Source of the DNA: Streptococcus infantis SK970
GTDB lineage: Bacteria > Bacillota > Bacilli > Lactobacillales > Streptococcaceae
Assembly: GCA_000223255.2 (NCBI GenBank)
Contig: AFUT01000008.1
Span: forward strand, 186,001-250,000
DNA: 64,000 bases
Direction of reading: 5' to 3'
The notes beneath the pieces are model-generated. The model did not search any database, was not told where the DNA came from, and saw only the letters and a list, made by a program, of their open reading frames with translations. Shown one piece after another: positions 55,711-64,000 of this stretch; position 1 is the stretch's first letter; each line of letters starts with the position of its first letter. Both the position numbers and the translations under genes were made by a program.

Positions 55711-55834
55711 ATCATCCCTCTGTAAATATTAGGTATAAACTAATTATATGTATTTATTTTAACATATTTTATTTTAAAAATGATTCTTTATATTAGTGAT
55801 TATCTATACTATTTCTACTATAAATTGTTCAAAT

Positions 55835-55867
55835 AAAAAGCGAATTTCAATTGAAACTCGCTTTTTT
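55835..55867. terminator. Bidirectional terminator downstream of glgP
   Basis: AAAAAGCGA (55835-55843) pairs with TCGCTTTTT (55858-55866). It separates the glgP-side RUP from the RRNPP-like regulator, whose start lies at 55710. Confidence 0.82.
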
Positions 55868-55905
55868 TGCTAGACAGTATAATAACTATAAAATTTCGTA
55901 TCTTA

Positions 55906-56008
55906 TACTCAATGAAAATCAAAGAGTAAACTAGGAAACTAGCCACAGGCTGTACTTGATTACGGCAAGGCGACGTTGACGCGGTTTGAATTTGATTTTC
56001 GAAGAGTA
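55906..56008. repeat. RUP-type element downstream of glgP
   Basis: 103 bp, nearly identical to the copy in the mgtA leader: TACTCAATGAAAATCAAAG at one end, TTTTCGAAGAGTA at the other. Its TA end directly abuts the glgP stop codon at 56009. Confidence 0.78.
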
Positions 56009-58266
56009 TTAGTTCAAGTGCCAGATATCTTCGTTGTACTGAGCGATTGTACGGTCAGATGAGAAGAATCCTGCTTTAGCAATGTTGACGATCACTTTAT
56101 CCAACCATGCATCACGGTTTTCGTAATCAGCAAGCATTTGCTCTTTCACTTTGATGTAGTCTTCCAAGTCAAGAAGAGTCATGAACCAGTCTTTGTTGAT
56201 CAATTCATTGTAAAGACGTTCCAAGCGTTCTTTCTTACCAACTGCAAGAACAGCGTCACTTACGATAAAGTCAACCAATGGTTTGATAGCTTCACGAGCG
56301 TAGAATTCGCTTGATTTGTAAGCTGCTTTTGCGTAAAGATCGATAACAGTTTCTGAATCTTCACCAAAGATGTAGATGTTTTCGTCTCCAACCAACTCAG
56401 CGATTTCCACGTTAGCCCCGTCCATAGTACCAAGAGTCAAAGCTCCGTTCAACATGAATTTCATGTTACCAGTACCTGAAGCTTCTTTAGAAGCCAATGA
56501 GATTTGTTCTGAGATATCACATGCTGGGATGAGGAAGCTTGCTGCAGTAACGTTGTAGTTTTCAACCATTACCACTTGCAAGTGTGGAGCTACTGCTGGG
56601 TCGTTAGCAATCACTTCTGACAAGCAAAGGATCAAGTGGATGATGTCTTGAGCGATTGTGTAGGCAGGAGCTGCTTTACCACCAAAAAATACTGTGATTG
56701 GACGAGCAGGGATGTTACCAGCCTTGATGTCCAAGTATTTGTGAATCACATACAAAGCGTTCATTTGTTGACGTTTGTACTCGTGAAGACGTTTGATTTG
56801 GATATCAAAGATTGAGTTTGTATTGATTTCCACACCTTGGTGTTCTTTCAAGTGGCGAGCCAACTTACGTTTGTTGTGGGCTTTGATGCTTTCCAATTTT
56901 TCTTTGACAGCAGCCTTGTCTTCGTATGAAAGAAGGTCTTCCAATTTAGAAGCTTCATGGTGCCATTCGCGTCCAAGAATCTCATCCAAGTAGTGAGACA
57001 AGCTTGGGTTAGCATGCATGAGCCAACGACGGAAAGTAATACCGTTTGTTTTGTTGTTGAATTTTTCTGGGTAAAGATCGTAGAAAGCTTTCAACTCAGA
57101 GTTCTTCAAAATTTCTGTGTGAAGAGCGGCAACCCCGTTTACGCTGTATCCATAGTGGATATCCATGTGGGCCATGTGTACACGATCGTTTTCATCAATG
57201 ATTTGAACAGCTGGGTCTTTATATTCTGCTTTAACACGACGGTCCAATTCTTTGATGATTGGTACCAAGTGAGGAACCACTTCTTCCAAGAATTCAAGAG
57301 GCCATTTTTCAAGGGCTTCAGCAAGGATTGTGTGGTTTGTGTAGGCAGTCATGCTACGAACGATAGAAATTGCTTCATCAAGTTCGATACCACGTTCAGT
57401 CAAAAGACGGATCAATTCAGGAATCACCATTGATGGGTGAGTATCGTTGATTTGTACAACTGCGTAGTCAGCAAGGTCATGCAAGTTGCTTCCTTTTTCG
57501 ATTGCTTCATCGATGATTAATTGAGCACCGTTTGAAACCATGAAGTATTGTTGGAAGATACGGAGCAATTCACCTTGTTTGTCGCTATCGTCTGGGTAAA
57601 GGAAAAGAGTCAAGTTGCGAGCGATATCTGTCTTGTCAAAGTTGATACCATCTTTGATGATTGAAGAATCAACTGAATCTAAGTCAAACAAACGCAAGCG
57701 GTTTTTAGTAGCTGTTTTGTAACCAGGTACATCGATATCGTAAAGAGTAGATGTCAATGTAAAGTGTGCAAATGGCACTTGGTAGCTACGACTTGAGCGA
57801 ACCAACCAGTTTTGGTCAGTCAACCAAGCGTTAGGAATTGTTTCTTGTTGGTTGTTTTTAAGCACTTGTTGGAAAAGACCAAAGTGGTAGTTCAAACCAA
57901 CACCGTCACCGTTCAAACCAAGTGTAGCGATTGAGTCGATAAAGCAGGCTGCCAAACGTCCCAAACCACCATTACCAAGTGATGGTTCCAATTCTACTTC
58001 TTCGATTTCGATCAACTCTTTACCTGCATCAGCAAGTTCTTTTTAACTTCGTCATAAAGACCAAGGTTAATCAAGTTGTTTGACAAGAGTTTACCAATCA
58101 AGAACTCAGCTGAGATATAGTAAACTTTTTTCTTACCAGTGTTGACTGGTTTTTGGCTGCTTGCTAGTTTGCTGTAGTTAAGAAGAGCAAGGTAAAGCTC
58201 TTCGTTGCTACATTCTGCGATAGATTTATTGTAACGCTTTTGTACAAATTCTTTTAATGGTAACAT
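56009..58266 (-). CDS. glgP: Maltodextrin phosphorylase, frameshifted as given
   Basis: Also called malP. 752 aa if corrected. Phosphorolysis of alpha-1,4-glucans to glucose-1-phosphate with PLP; the PLP lysine lies in [14 protein letters not shown]. Start [14 protein letters not shown]. The first frame breaks after YDEVKK. One extra base in 58040-58044 gives [33 protein letters not shown], the conserved N-terminal block. Follows malQ by 23 bp. A MalR-controlled transcript is likely. Confidence 0.93.
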
Positions 58267-58289
58267 TTTTTGTATCTCCTGATAATGTC

Positions 58290-59807
58290 TTATTTCTTTA
58301 ATTCTACCAAATTTTCATTGATTCGGCGATAAATTGTAGTCAAGTCAAGCAAAGTTTCTTCGACAGCAGGAGTCAATTGATCCTCTGTCATACGCCATGA
58401 CCAGTTTCCACCAAGAGTAGATGGGAAGTTCATACGAGCTGAACCATCCAACTCTAGCAAATCTTGCATAGTAGCGATAGTCATAAAGCTTACTGATGAG
58501 AAGGCTGTACGAAGCATAGCATGTACTACTGTTTCATATTCCTTGCGGTTTGTATAACGTGCCATGTACTCACGAGTTGGATCGTCGATTTCATTGCGAT
58601 ACCAACCAAGAACAGTGTTGTTATCGTGTGTTCCTGTGTACATAACTGAGTTGGCTGGTGCCAAGTGTGGGCTGTCGATACTTTCGTGTTCTGGGTTGAA
58701 GGCAAATTGAAGGACTTTCATTCCTGGGAATCCAGTGCGTTCACGTAGTTCAATAACTTCGTCAGTCATGAATCCAAGGTCTTCTGCGATGATGTTCAAG
58801 TCACCAAGTTCCTCTTTAACCGCTGCAAAGAGTTTGTAGTCAGGTCCTTTCACCCATTTACCAGGTGCTGCTGTTTCAGAACCAGCAGGAATTTCCCAGT
58901 AAGACTCAAATCCACGGAAGTGGTCGATACGAACGATGTCGTAAATTTTGAAGCTTTCACGCAAGCGTTCAATCCACCATTTGTAGCCGTCTTTGTCCAT
59001 TGCTTCCCAGTCATAGATTGGGTTACCCCAAAGCTGACCAGTAGCAGAAAATTCATCTGGTGGGCATCCTGCGATGCAAGTCGCCTTACCGTTGACATCT
59101 GTCTTGAAGAGATGTGGATTTGCCCACATATCGCTTGAATCTTCCGCTACATAGATAGGCATATCTCCGACAATTTCGATGTGGTTGTCATTAGCATATG
59201 CTTTCAATTTCAACCATTGTTGGAAGAAAAGGTATTGGGTTACGCGGTGGTAAACAAGCTTGTCAGCTAATTTCTCACGGTAGCTTTCAAGAGTTGAAGC
59301 TTTACGAGCACGAGCATCTGCATCTGGCCATTCTGTCCAAGCAAGATTATCAAAATGCTCCTTGATTGCCATATACTCTGCAAATAGTTCAAGCCATGAT
59401 TGATTTTCTTGAGCAAATTTTTCGAAGTCTTTGACATCTCCGACTTCAAGGAAACGTTTGACAGCTTTCTCTAGAAGTGGACGACGTGCATAGTAGATTT
59501 TAGCGTAGTCAACTTCAGTTGGGTTGCTACCAAAGTCCACACCTTCAAGATCACTTGCTTCCAACAAACCTTGCTCCACCAAAATATCAAGGTCGATAAA
59601 ATGAGTGTTTCCAGCAAAGGCTGAGAATGATTGGTATGGAGAATCACCGTAACTAGTTGTTCCTAAAGGGAGGATTTGCCAGTAACGTTGCTTCGTGCGA
59701 ACCAAGAAGTCAACGAAATCATAGGCGCTTTGACCAAATGATCCGATTCCGTATGCTCCTGGAAGTGATGAGATGTGCATCAACACACCGCTTTGACGTT
59801 TTTTCAT
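58290..59807 (-). CDS. malQ: 4-alpha-glucanotransferase (amylomaltase, GH77)
   Basis: 505 aa, full length (malM in pneumococcus). GH77 motifs: [22 protein letters not shown], catalytic Asp in [19 protein letters not shown], acid/base Glu in [14 protein letters not shown], and [14 protein letters not shown]. Transfers glucan units among maltodextrins so that GlgP can use them. First gene of the minus-strand mal operon; TTGAGGTGCTAAT ribosome site. Confidence 0.96.
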   Translation of the reverse strand: MKKRQSGVLMHISSLPGAYGIGSFGQSAYDFVDFLVRTKQRYWQILPLGTTSYGDSPYQSFSAFAGNTHFIDLDILVEQGLLEASDLEGVDFGSNPTEVDYAKIYYARRPLLEKAVKRFLEVGDVKDFEKFAQENQSWLELFAEYMAIKEHFDNLAWTEWPDADARARKASTLESYREKLADKLVYHRVTQYLFFQQWLKLKAYANDNHIEIVGDMPIYVAEDSSDMWANPHLFKTDVNGKATCIAGCPPDEFSATGQLWGNPIYDWEAMDKDGYKWWIERLRESFKIYDIVRIDHFRGFESYWEIPAGSETAAPGKWVKGPDYKLFAAVKEELGDLNIIAEDLGFMTDEVIELRERTGFPGMKVLQFAFNPEHESIDSPHLAPANSVMYTGTHDNNTVLGWYRNEIDDPTREYMARYTNRKEYETVVHAMLRTAFSSVSFMTIATMQDLLELDGSARMNFPSTLGGNWSWRMTEDQLTPAVEETLLDLTTIYRRINENLVELKK

Positions 59808-59850
59808 ATTAGCACCTCAAGTGTTTATATTGTTAATTATTTCAATTTTT

Positions 59851-59902
59851 GCGCAAACGTTTGCGCTAACTAAAGTATAACCCATTTTAAAAAGAAATGC
59901 AA
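59851..59902 (-). promoter_or_regulatory. malQ-glgP promoter with MalR/CcpA-type operator
   Basis: Minus-strand -35 TTGCAT (59897-59902), 17-bp spacer, -10 TATACT (59874-59879). A perfect 16-bp palindrome GCGCAAACGTTTGCGC (59851-59866) lies at the expected start site. A second half-match, GCAAGCGTTTG, covers -35 (59899-59909). LacI-family repressor (MalR) binding and CcpA control are inferred. Confidence 0.82.
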
Positions 59903-60000
59903 GCGTTTGTAAAAAACTTTTTATTGTTTAATCTTTTTTGACAAACTTTCAAGTTACTATATTCTTATTTTTAACACCCTTTTAATCATCATCCTAATCA

Positions 60001-60014
60001 TGCAAGCGTTTTCC
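60001..60014. promoter_or_regulatory. Extra MalR/cre-like site in the divergent mal region
   Basis: TGCAAGCGTTTTCC resembles half of the operators at 59851 and 60165. It stands mid-way between the divergent promoters. The rest of 59880-60120 is AT-rich without genes. Confidence 0.5.
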
Positions 60015-60124
60015 TTCAATTGTTTTTGAATCAAAATTTACATGATTACATCTTTTTCTTCTATTATATAAACAATTTTAGGAATTAGCCAGTCACAAGC
60101 TTTTTAAATTTTTTCAAAAAATAC

Positions 60125-60184
60125 TTGCAACCGTTTTCCGTTTGTGCTATAATATGGTCCATAAGGGAAAACGTTTGCGTTTCC
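60125..60184 (+). promoter_or_regulatory. malX promoter and operator
   Basis: -35 TTGCAA (60125-60130), 17-bp spacer, TGC plus -10 TATAAT (60148-60153). The operator GGAAAACGTTTGCGTTTCC (60166-60184) overlaps the start of transcription, and TTGCAACCGTTTTCC (60125-60139) covers -35. AGGAGGAAT is the malX ribosome site. Confidence 0.82.
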
Positions 60185-60223
60185 TCGAAATTAAAATTTG
60201 TTATTCTTTAGGAGGAATACACT

Positions 60224-61491
60224 ATGTCATCTAAATTCATGAAGAGCGCTGCTGTACTTGGTACTGCTACTCTTGCTAGCTTGCTTTTGGTAGCTTGCGG
60301 AAGCAAAACTGCTGATAAAGCTGCTGATACTAGCTCATCTGAAGCGAAAGAAATCACTTTCTACGTTGAAGAACAATACAAAGCCTTTGCTGAATCAGCT
60401 GCAAAAGCTTACGAAAAAGAAGCTGGTGTAAAAGTTAACATCAAAACAGGAGACCAAATGGGTGGGCTTGATAACCTTTCACTAGATAACCAATCTGGTA
60501 AAGCCCCTGATGTTATGATGGCACCATACGACCGTGTAGGTAGCCTTGGTACTGACGGACAACTTTCAGAAGTAACTTTGAGCGACGGTGCTAAAACAGA
60601 CGATACTACTAAATCTCTTGTAACTGTTGGTGGAAAAGTTTACGGTGCTCCAGCCGTTATCGAATCACTTGTTATGTACTATAACAAAGATTTGGTTAAA
60701 GAAGCTCCAAAAACATTTGCTGACTTAGAAAATCTTGCTAAGGATAGCAAATACGCTTTTGCTGGTGAAGAAGGAAAAACAACTGCTTTCCTAGCTGACT
60801 GGACTAACTTCTACTACGCATACGGACTTCTTGCTGGTAACGGTGCTTACGTATTTGGTGATAACGGTAAAAATCCTAAAGATATCGGTCTTGCTAACGA
60901 TGGTGCTATCGCAGGTATCGAATACGCTAAGACTTGGTACGACAAATGGCCTAAAGGTATGCAAGACACTGAAGGTGCTGGAAACTTGATCCAAACTCAA
61001 TTCCAAGAAGGTAAAACTGCTGCGATCATCGACGGTCCTTGGAAAGCTCAAGCATTCAAAGATGCTAAAGTAAACTACGGTGTTGCAACTATCCCAACTC
61101 TTCCAAACGGTAAAACTACGCAGCCTTTGGTGGTGGTAAAGCTTGGATCATCCCATCAAGCACTAAGAACCTTGAAGGAGCTCAAAAATTCGTAGACTTC
61201 CTTGTTTCAACTGACCAACAAAAAGCATTCTACGATGCAACTAACGAAATCCCAGCTAACACTGAAGCTCGTACTTACGCTGAAGGTAAAAACGATGAGT
61301 TGACTACAGCTGTTATCAAACAGTTCAAGAACGCTCAACCAATGCCAAACATCTCTCAAATGTCAACAGTTTGGGACCCAGCTAAAACAATGCTCTTTGA
61401 CGCTGTAAGCGGTAAGAAAGATGCTAAAACAGCTGCTAATGATGCTGTAACATTGATCAAAGAAACAATCCAACAAAAATTTGGTAACTAA
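60224..61491 (+). CDS. malX: Maltodextrin-binding lipoprotein MalX, frameshifted as given
   Basis: 422 aa if corrected. Signal peptide with lipobox LLVAC-GS (Cys near residue 25), then a class I solute-binding fold (EITFYVEEQYKAFAESAAKAYEKEAGVKV). The frame shifts near 61117: adding one T gives NGKTYAAFGGGKAWIIPSS and continues through KFVDFLVSTDQQKAFY to QQKFGN at 61491. Unlike the other breaks this is not in a long run. Delivers maltotriose and longer dextrins to MalCD on the outer membrane face. Confidence 0.92.
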
Positions 61492-61501
61492 TTGATTGCT
61501 T

Positions 61502-61537
61502 CAAGGGGGATTATTTAAAGATCCCCCTTGATTTTTA
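61502..61537 (+). terminator. Intercistronic hairpin between malX and malC
   Basis: CAAGGGGGAT (61502-61511) pairs with ATCCCCCTTG (61521-61530), followed by ATTTTTAG. Partial termination or mRNA protection here would give more MalX than MalCD, usual for binding-protein operons. Confidence 0.75.
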
Positions 61538-61613
61538 GATATTTTGACAATGTTTCGACAGCCTTGCTGATTATCATCGAGCCCTGAGCTCGTATCTTAT
61601 GAAAGGAGCACTC

Positions 61614-62902
61614 ATGGAACAAGAACCAAAAAAGCAGCCTTGCTTTCATTGATTCCTGGGTTGGGACAAATCTACAACAAGCAAAAAGCTAAAGGTTTTA
61701 TCTTCCTTGCTGTAACAGTAGCTTTTGTCCTCTATTTTATAGTACTTGCAGCACCAGAATTGAGCAACTTGATTACGCTCGGTGAAAAACCTGGCCGTGA
61801 CAACTCTCTCTTTATGTTGATTCGTGGTGCATTTCACTCTATTTTTGTAATTGTTTATCTAGCCTTTTATATTCTCAATATTAAAGACGCTCACACTATT
61901 GCAAAACGTATCAATAATGGCATCCCTGTCCCATTGACGTTGAAGGATATGATTAAAGGTATCTATGAAAATGGATTCCCTTACTTACTCATCATTCCAT
62001 CTTATGTTGCCATGACATTTGCGATTATCTTCCCGGTTATTGTAACCTTGATGATTGCCTTTACCAACTATGATTTCCAACATTTACCACCTAATAAATT
62101 GTTGGATTGGGTTGGATTGACTAACTTCACAAATATCTGGAGCTTGAGTACCTTCCGTTCAGCCTTCGGTTCTGTCCTTTCTTGGACTATTATCTGGGCT
62201 TTATCTGCATCTACTTTGCAAATCGTACTCGGAATCTTTACAGCTATTATCGCTAACCAACCATTCATTAAAGGGAAACGTATCTTTGGTGTTATCTTCC
62301 TTCTTCCTTGGGCAGTTCCAGCCTTCATCACTATCTTGACATTCTCAAACATGTTCAACGATAGTGTCGGAGCTATCAATACTCAAGTTATCCCTCTCTT
62401 TGCTAAGGTTCTTCCATTCCTCGACGGGGCACTTATTCCTTGGAAAACAGACCCTACTTGGACTAAAGTTGCCTTGATTATGATGCAAGGTTGGCTTGGA
62501 TTCCCTTATATCTATGTCTTGACTCTCGGTATCCTACAGTCTATTCCAAACGACTTGTACGAAGCAGCTTATATCGATGGTGCAAACGCTTGGCAAAAAT
62601 TCCGCAACATTACTTTCCCAATGATTTTGGCTGTTGCGGCACCTACTTTGATTAGCCAATACACCTTCAACTTCAACAACTTCTCTATCATGTACCTCTT
62701 CAATGGTGGTGGTCCTGGTAGTGTCGGTGGTGGAGCTGGTTCAACCGATATCTTGATTTCATGGATTTACCGTTTGACAACTGGTACAGCTCCACAATAC
62801 TCTATGGCAGCTGCCGTTACCTTGATTATTTCAATCATTGTCATCTCTATTTCTATGATTGCATTCAAGAAACTACACGCATTTGATATGGAGGACGTCT
62901 AA
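61614..62902 (+). CDS. malC: Maltodextrin ABC permease MalC, N-terminal frameshift as given
   Basis: 429 aa if corrected (MalF family). ATG 61614 after GAAAGGAGCACTC gives MEQEPKK. One extra A in the run 61628-61633 restores [23 protein letters not shown], an N-terminal domain typical of the Gram-positive MalC. Eight membrane segments in all; the permease EAA loop reads [22 protein letters not shown]. Forms the channel with MalD and a separate ATPase (MsmK-type) not in this window. Confidence 0.92.
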
Positions 62903-62903
62903 G

Positions 62904-63746
62904 ATGAATAACTCAATCAAACTCAAACGTAGACTGACTCAAACCCTCACTTACCTCTACTTGATCGGACTTTCAATCGTCATTATCTATCCTCTTTTAA
63001 TCACGATTATGTCTGCCTTCAAGGCTGGTAACGTTGTGGCCTTTAAACTCGACGGCAATGTCAACTTTAGTCTTGATAACTTCAAAGGACTCTTTACAGA
63101 AACCTTGTACGGTACATGGTACCTTAATACTTTGATCATCGCTTTGGTCACTATGGTCGTTCAGACAAGTATTATCGTGCTTGCTGGTTATGCCTACAGC
63201 CGTTACAACTTCTTGGCTCGTAAGCAAAGTTTGGTCTTCTTCTTGATTATCCAAATGGTGCCAACAATGGCCGCTTTGACTGCCTTCTTCGTTATGGCCC
63301 TTATGTTAAATGCCCTTAACCATAGCTGGTTCCTCATCTTCCTCTACGTCGGTGGTGGTATCCCTATGAATGCTTGGTTGATGAAAGGTTACTTTGACAC
63401 CGTGCCAATGTCTCTTGATGAGTCTGCAAAACTAGATGGTGCAGGACACTTCCGCCGCTTCTGGCAAATCGTTCTCCCTCTTGTTCGTCCAATGGTTGCG
63501 GTACAAGCACTTTGGGCCTTCATGGGACCTTTCGGAGACTATATCCTCTCTAGTTTCTTGCTTCGTGAAAAAGAATACTTTACAGTTGCCGTTGGTCTAC
63601 AAACCTTCGTCAGCAATGCGAAGAACTTGAAGATTGCCTACTTCTCAGCAGGTGCTATCCTCATCGCTCTTCCAATCTGTACACTTTTCTTCTTCTTGCA
63701 AAAGAACTTCGTTTCAGGACTTACAAGCGGTGGCGACAAGGGGTAA
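62904..63746 (+). CDS. malD: Maltodextrin ABC permease MalD
   Basis: 280 aa (MalG family) from ATG 62904 ([15 protein letters not shown]), 1 bp after the malC stop, with GGAGG in the malC end; a frame opening at 62859 is longer but lacks support. Six membrane segments, EAA loop [25 protein letters not shown]. Partner of MalC. Intact. Ends within a terminator hairpin. Confidence 0.95.
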   Translation: MNNSIKLKRRLTQTLTYLYLIGLSIVIIYPLLITIMSAFKAGNVVAFKLDGNVNFSLDNFKGLFTETLYGTWYLNTLIIALVTMVVQTSIIVLAGYAYSRYNFLARKQSLVFFLIIQMVPTMAALTAFFVMALMLNALNHSWFLIFLYVGGGIPMNAWLMKGYFDTVPMSLDESAKLDGAGHFRRFWQIVLPLVRPMVAVQALWAFMGPFGDYILSSFLLREKEYFTVAVGLQTFVSNAKNLKIAYFSAGAILIALPICTLFFFLQKNFVSGLTSGGDKG

Positions 63747-63767
63747 TATACCCCCGCCACCCTTTTT
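63729..63767 (+). terminator. Terminator overlapping the malD stop
   Basis: GGTGGCG (63729-63735) pairs with CGCCACC (63755-63761), with inner GGGGTA/TACCCC; CTTTTTC follows. It separates malXCD from malA. Confidence 0.85.
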
Positions 63768-63888
63768 CATTTTTGAACTTGTACATCGATTGTCTGGTGA
63801 GAAACAAGAGCTTGCTGAGATTACCTTGTTAGTTAGTGGATGAATCATAACAAACATTCACTTTTACCAAGGATTCTACTACCCCCGC

Positions 63889-63917
63889 TTGAAATAAAAA
63901 ACATTTCTCTATATAAT
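63889..63917 (+). promoter_or_regulatory. malA promoter
   Basis: -35 TTGAAA (63889-63894), 17-bp spacer, -10 TATAAT (63912-63917). It lies 34 bp before the partial malA start. No MalR palindrome is seen here. The stretch 63768-63888 holds no gene that I can support. Confidence 0.8.
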
Positions 63918-63950
63918 ACTCGTATAGAAAATGCCTATAGAAAGAGATTT

Positions 63951-64000
63951 ATGTTACCATATCCGTTTTCTTATTTTAATAGTATTTGGGGATTCCGTAA
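63951..64000 (+). CDS. malA: Start of malA (maltodextrin utilisation membrane protein), partial
   Basis: ATG 63951 with AGAAAGAGATTT upstream. The first residues read MLPYPFSYFNSIWGFR and run off the right edge. Position after malD and this aromatic start fit MalA (DUF1189-type membrane protein) of pneumococcus, which precedes malR. Only 16 codons are visible, so the call rests on synteny and the promoter. Confidence 0.65.
   Translation, partial: MLPYPFSYFNSIWGFR

Noticed and set aside
56957..57433. 158-aa plus-strand frame inside glgP
   Set aside because: Antisense shadow of a highly conserved gene, with no ribosome site or domain.
63768..63888. Coding remnant between malD and malA
   Set aside because: A short open frame exists but without start, ribosome site or recognisable similarity.

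Overview
The window is low-GC Gram-positive DNA from a mitis-group Streptococcus (S. mitis / S. oralis / S. pneumoniae relatives). The basis is a pneumococcus-like malQ-glgP / malX-malC-malD-malA locus with MalR-type operators, a cinA-recA operon preceded by a ComX-type box, RUP-type miniature repeats, SPRITE-like hairpin repeats and a mutL-ruvA-tag-uvrA-ireB-ruvX-folC neighbourhood. Species cannot be fixed from the sequence alone.

Positions 1 to about 14,740 (all minus strand) are the replication/conjugation end of an integrative conjugative element of the Tn5252/ICESa2603 type. In transcription order it holds small genes, a RepA_N-type initiator with an internal iteron cluster, a chain of tiny overlapping genes, an XRE regulator, a gene-free stretch with five hairpins, two LPXTG surface proteins (a repeat protein and a large antigen I/II-type adhesin), then the type IV secretion core: small membrane proteins, a VirB6-like protein, a PrgI-like protein, VirB4 and a membrane-anchored cell-wall hydrolase cut by the left edge. 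Integrase, relaxase and VirD4 are not in the window.

From about 14,838 to 64,000 is chromosome. In order: a LytTR regulator with a membrane partner and a matching direct-repeat operator; a PAP2 phosphatase; a MarR-controlled heterodimeric ABC exporter; YebC; a MATE exporter; cinA-recA; an LCP protein; tsaE; a purine permease; a HAD phosphatase; folC; ruvX-ireB; Spx; a Mg2+-transport P-type ATPase behind an M-box riboswitch; pepQ-uvrA; corA; a SemiSWEET; an S66 peptidase; tag-ruvA-mutL; tyrS; rlmA; an RRNPP-like regulator next to an ABC transporter; and the maltodextrin locus.

At least 18 genes, including recA, uvrA, folC, ireB, glgP, lytR, malX and malC, are interrupted by 20 apparent single-base deletions. 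Nearly all lie in A/T runs of 4 to 7 bases, and one added base always restores a family-length protein. This looks like systematic homopolymer error in the sequence, not gene decay. I annotate those genes at full corrected extent and state the break point.

The most interesting region is the 5' leader of the Mg2+ ATPase gene (38,735-39,190). An M-box aptamer and terminator are followed by a 23-codon ORF with a strong ribosome binding site and an acidic/proline-rich start (MQIDDHPEPHIHS), then a long stem-loop overlapping that ORF, then a RUP insertion. The layout recalls the enterobacterial mgtL leader, but in a Firmicute and combined with an M-box.
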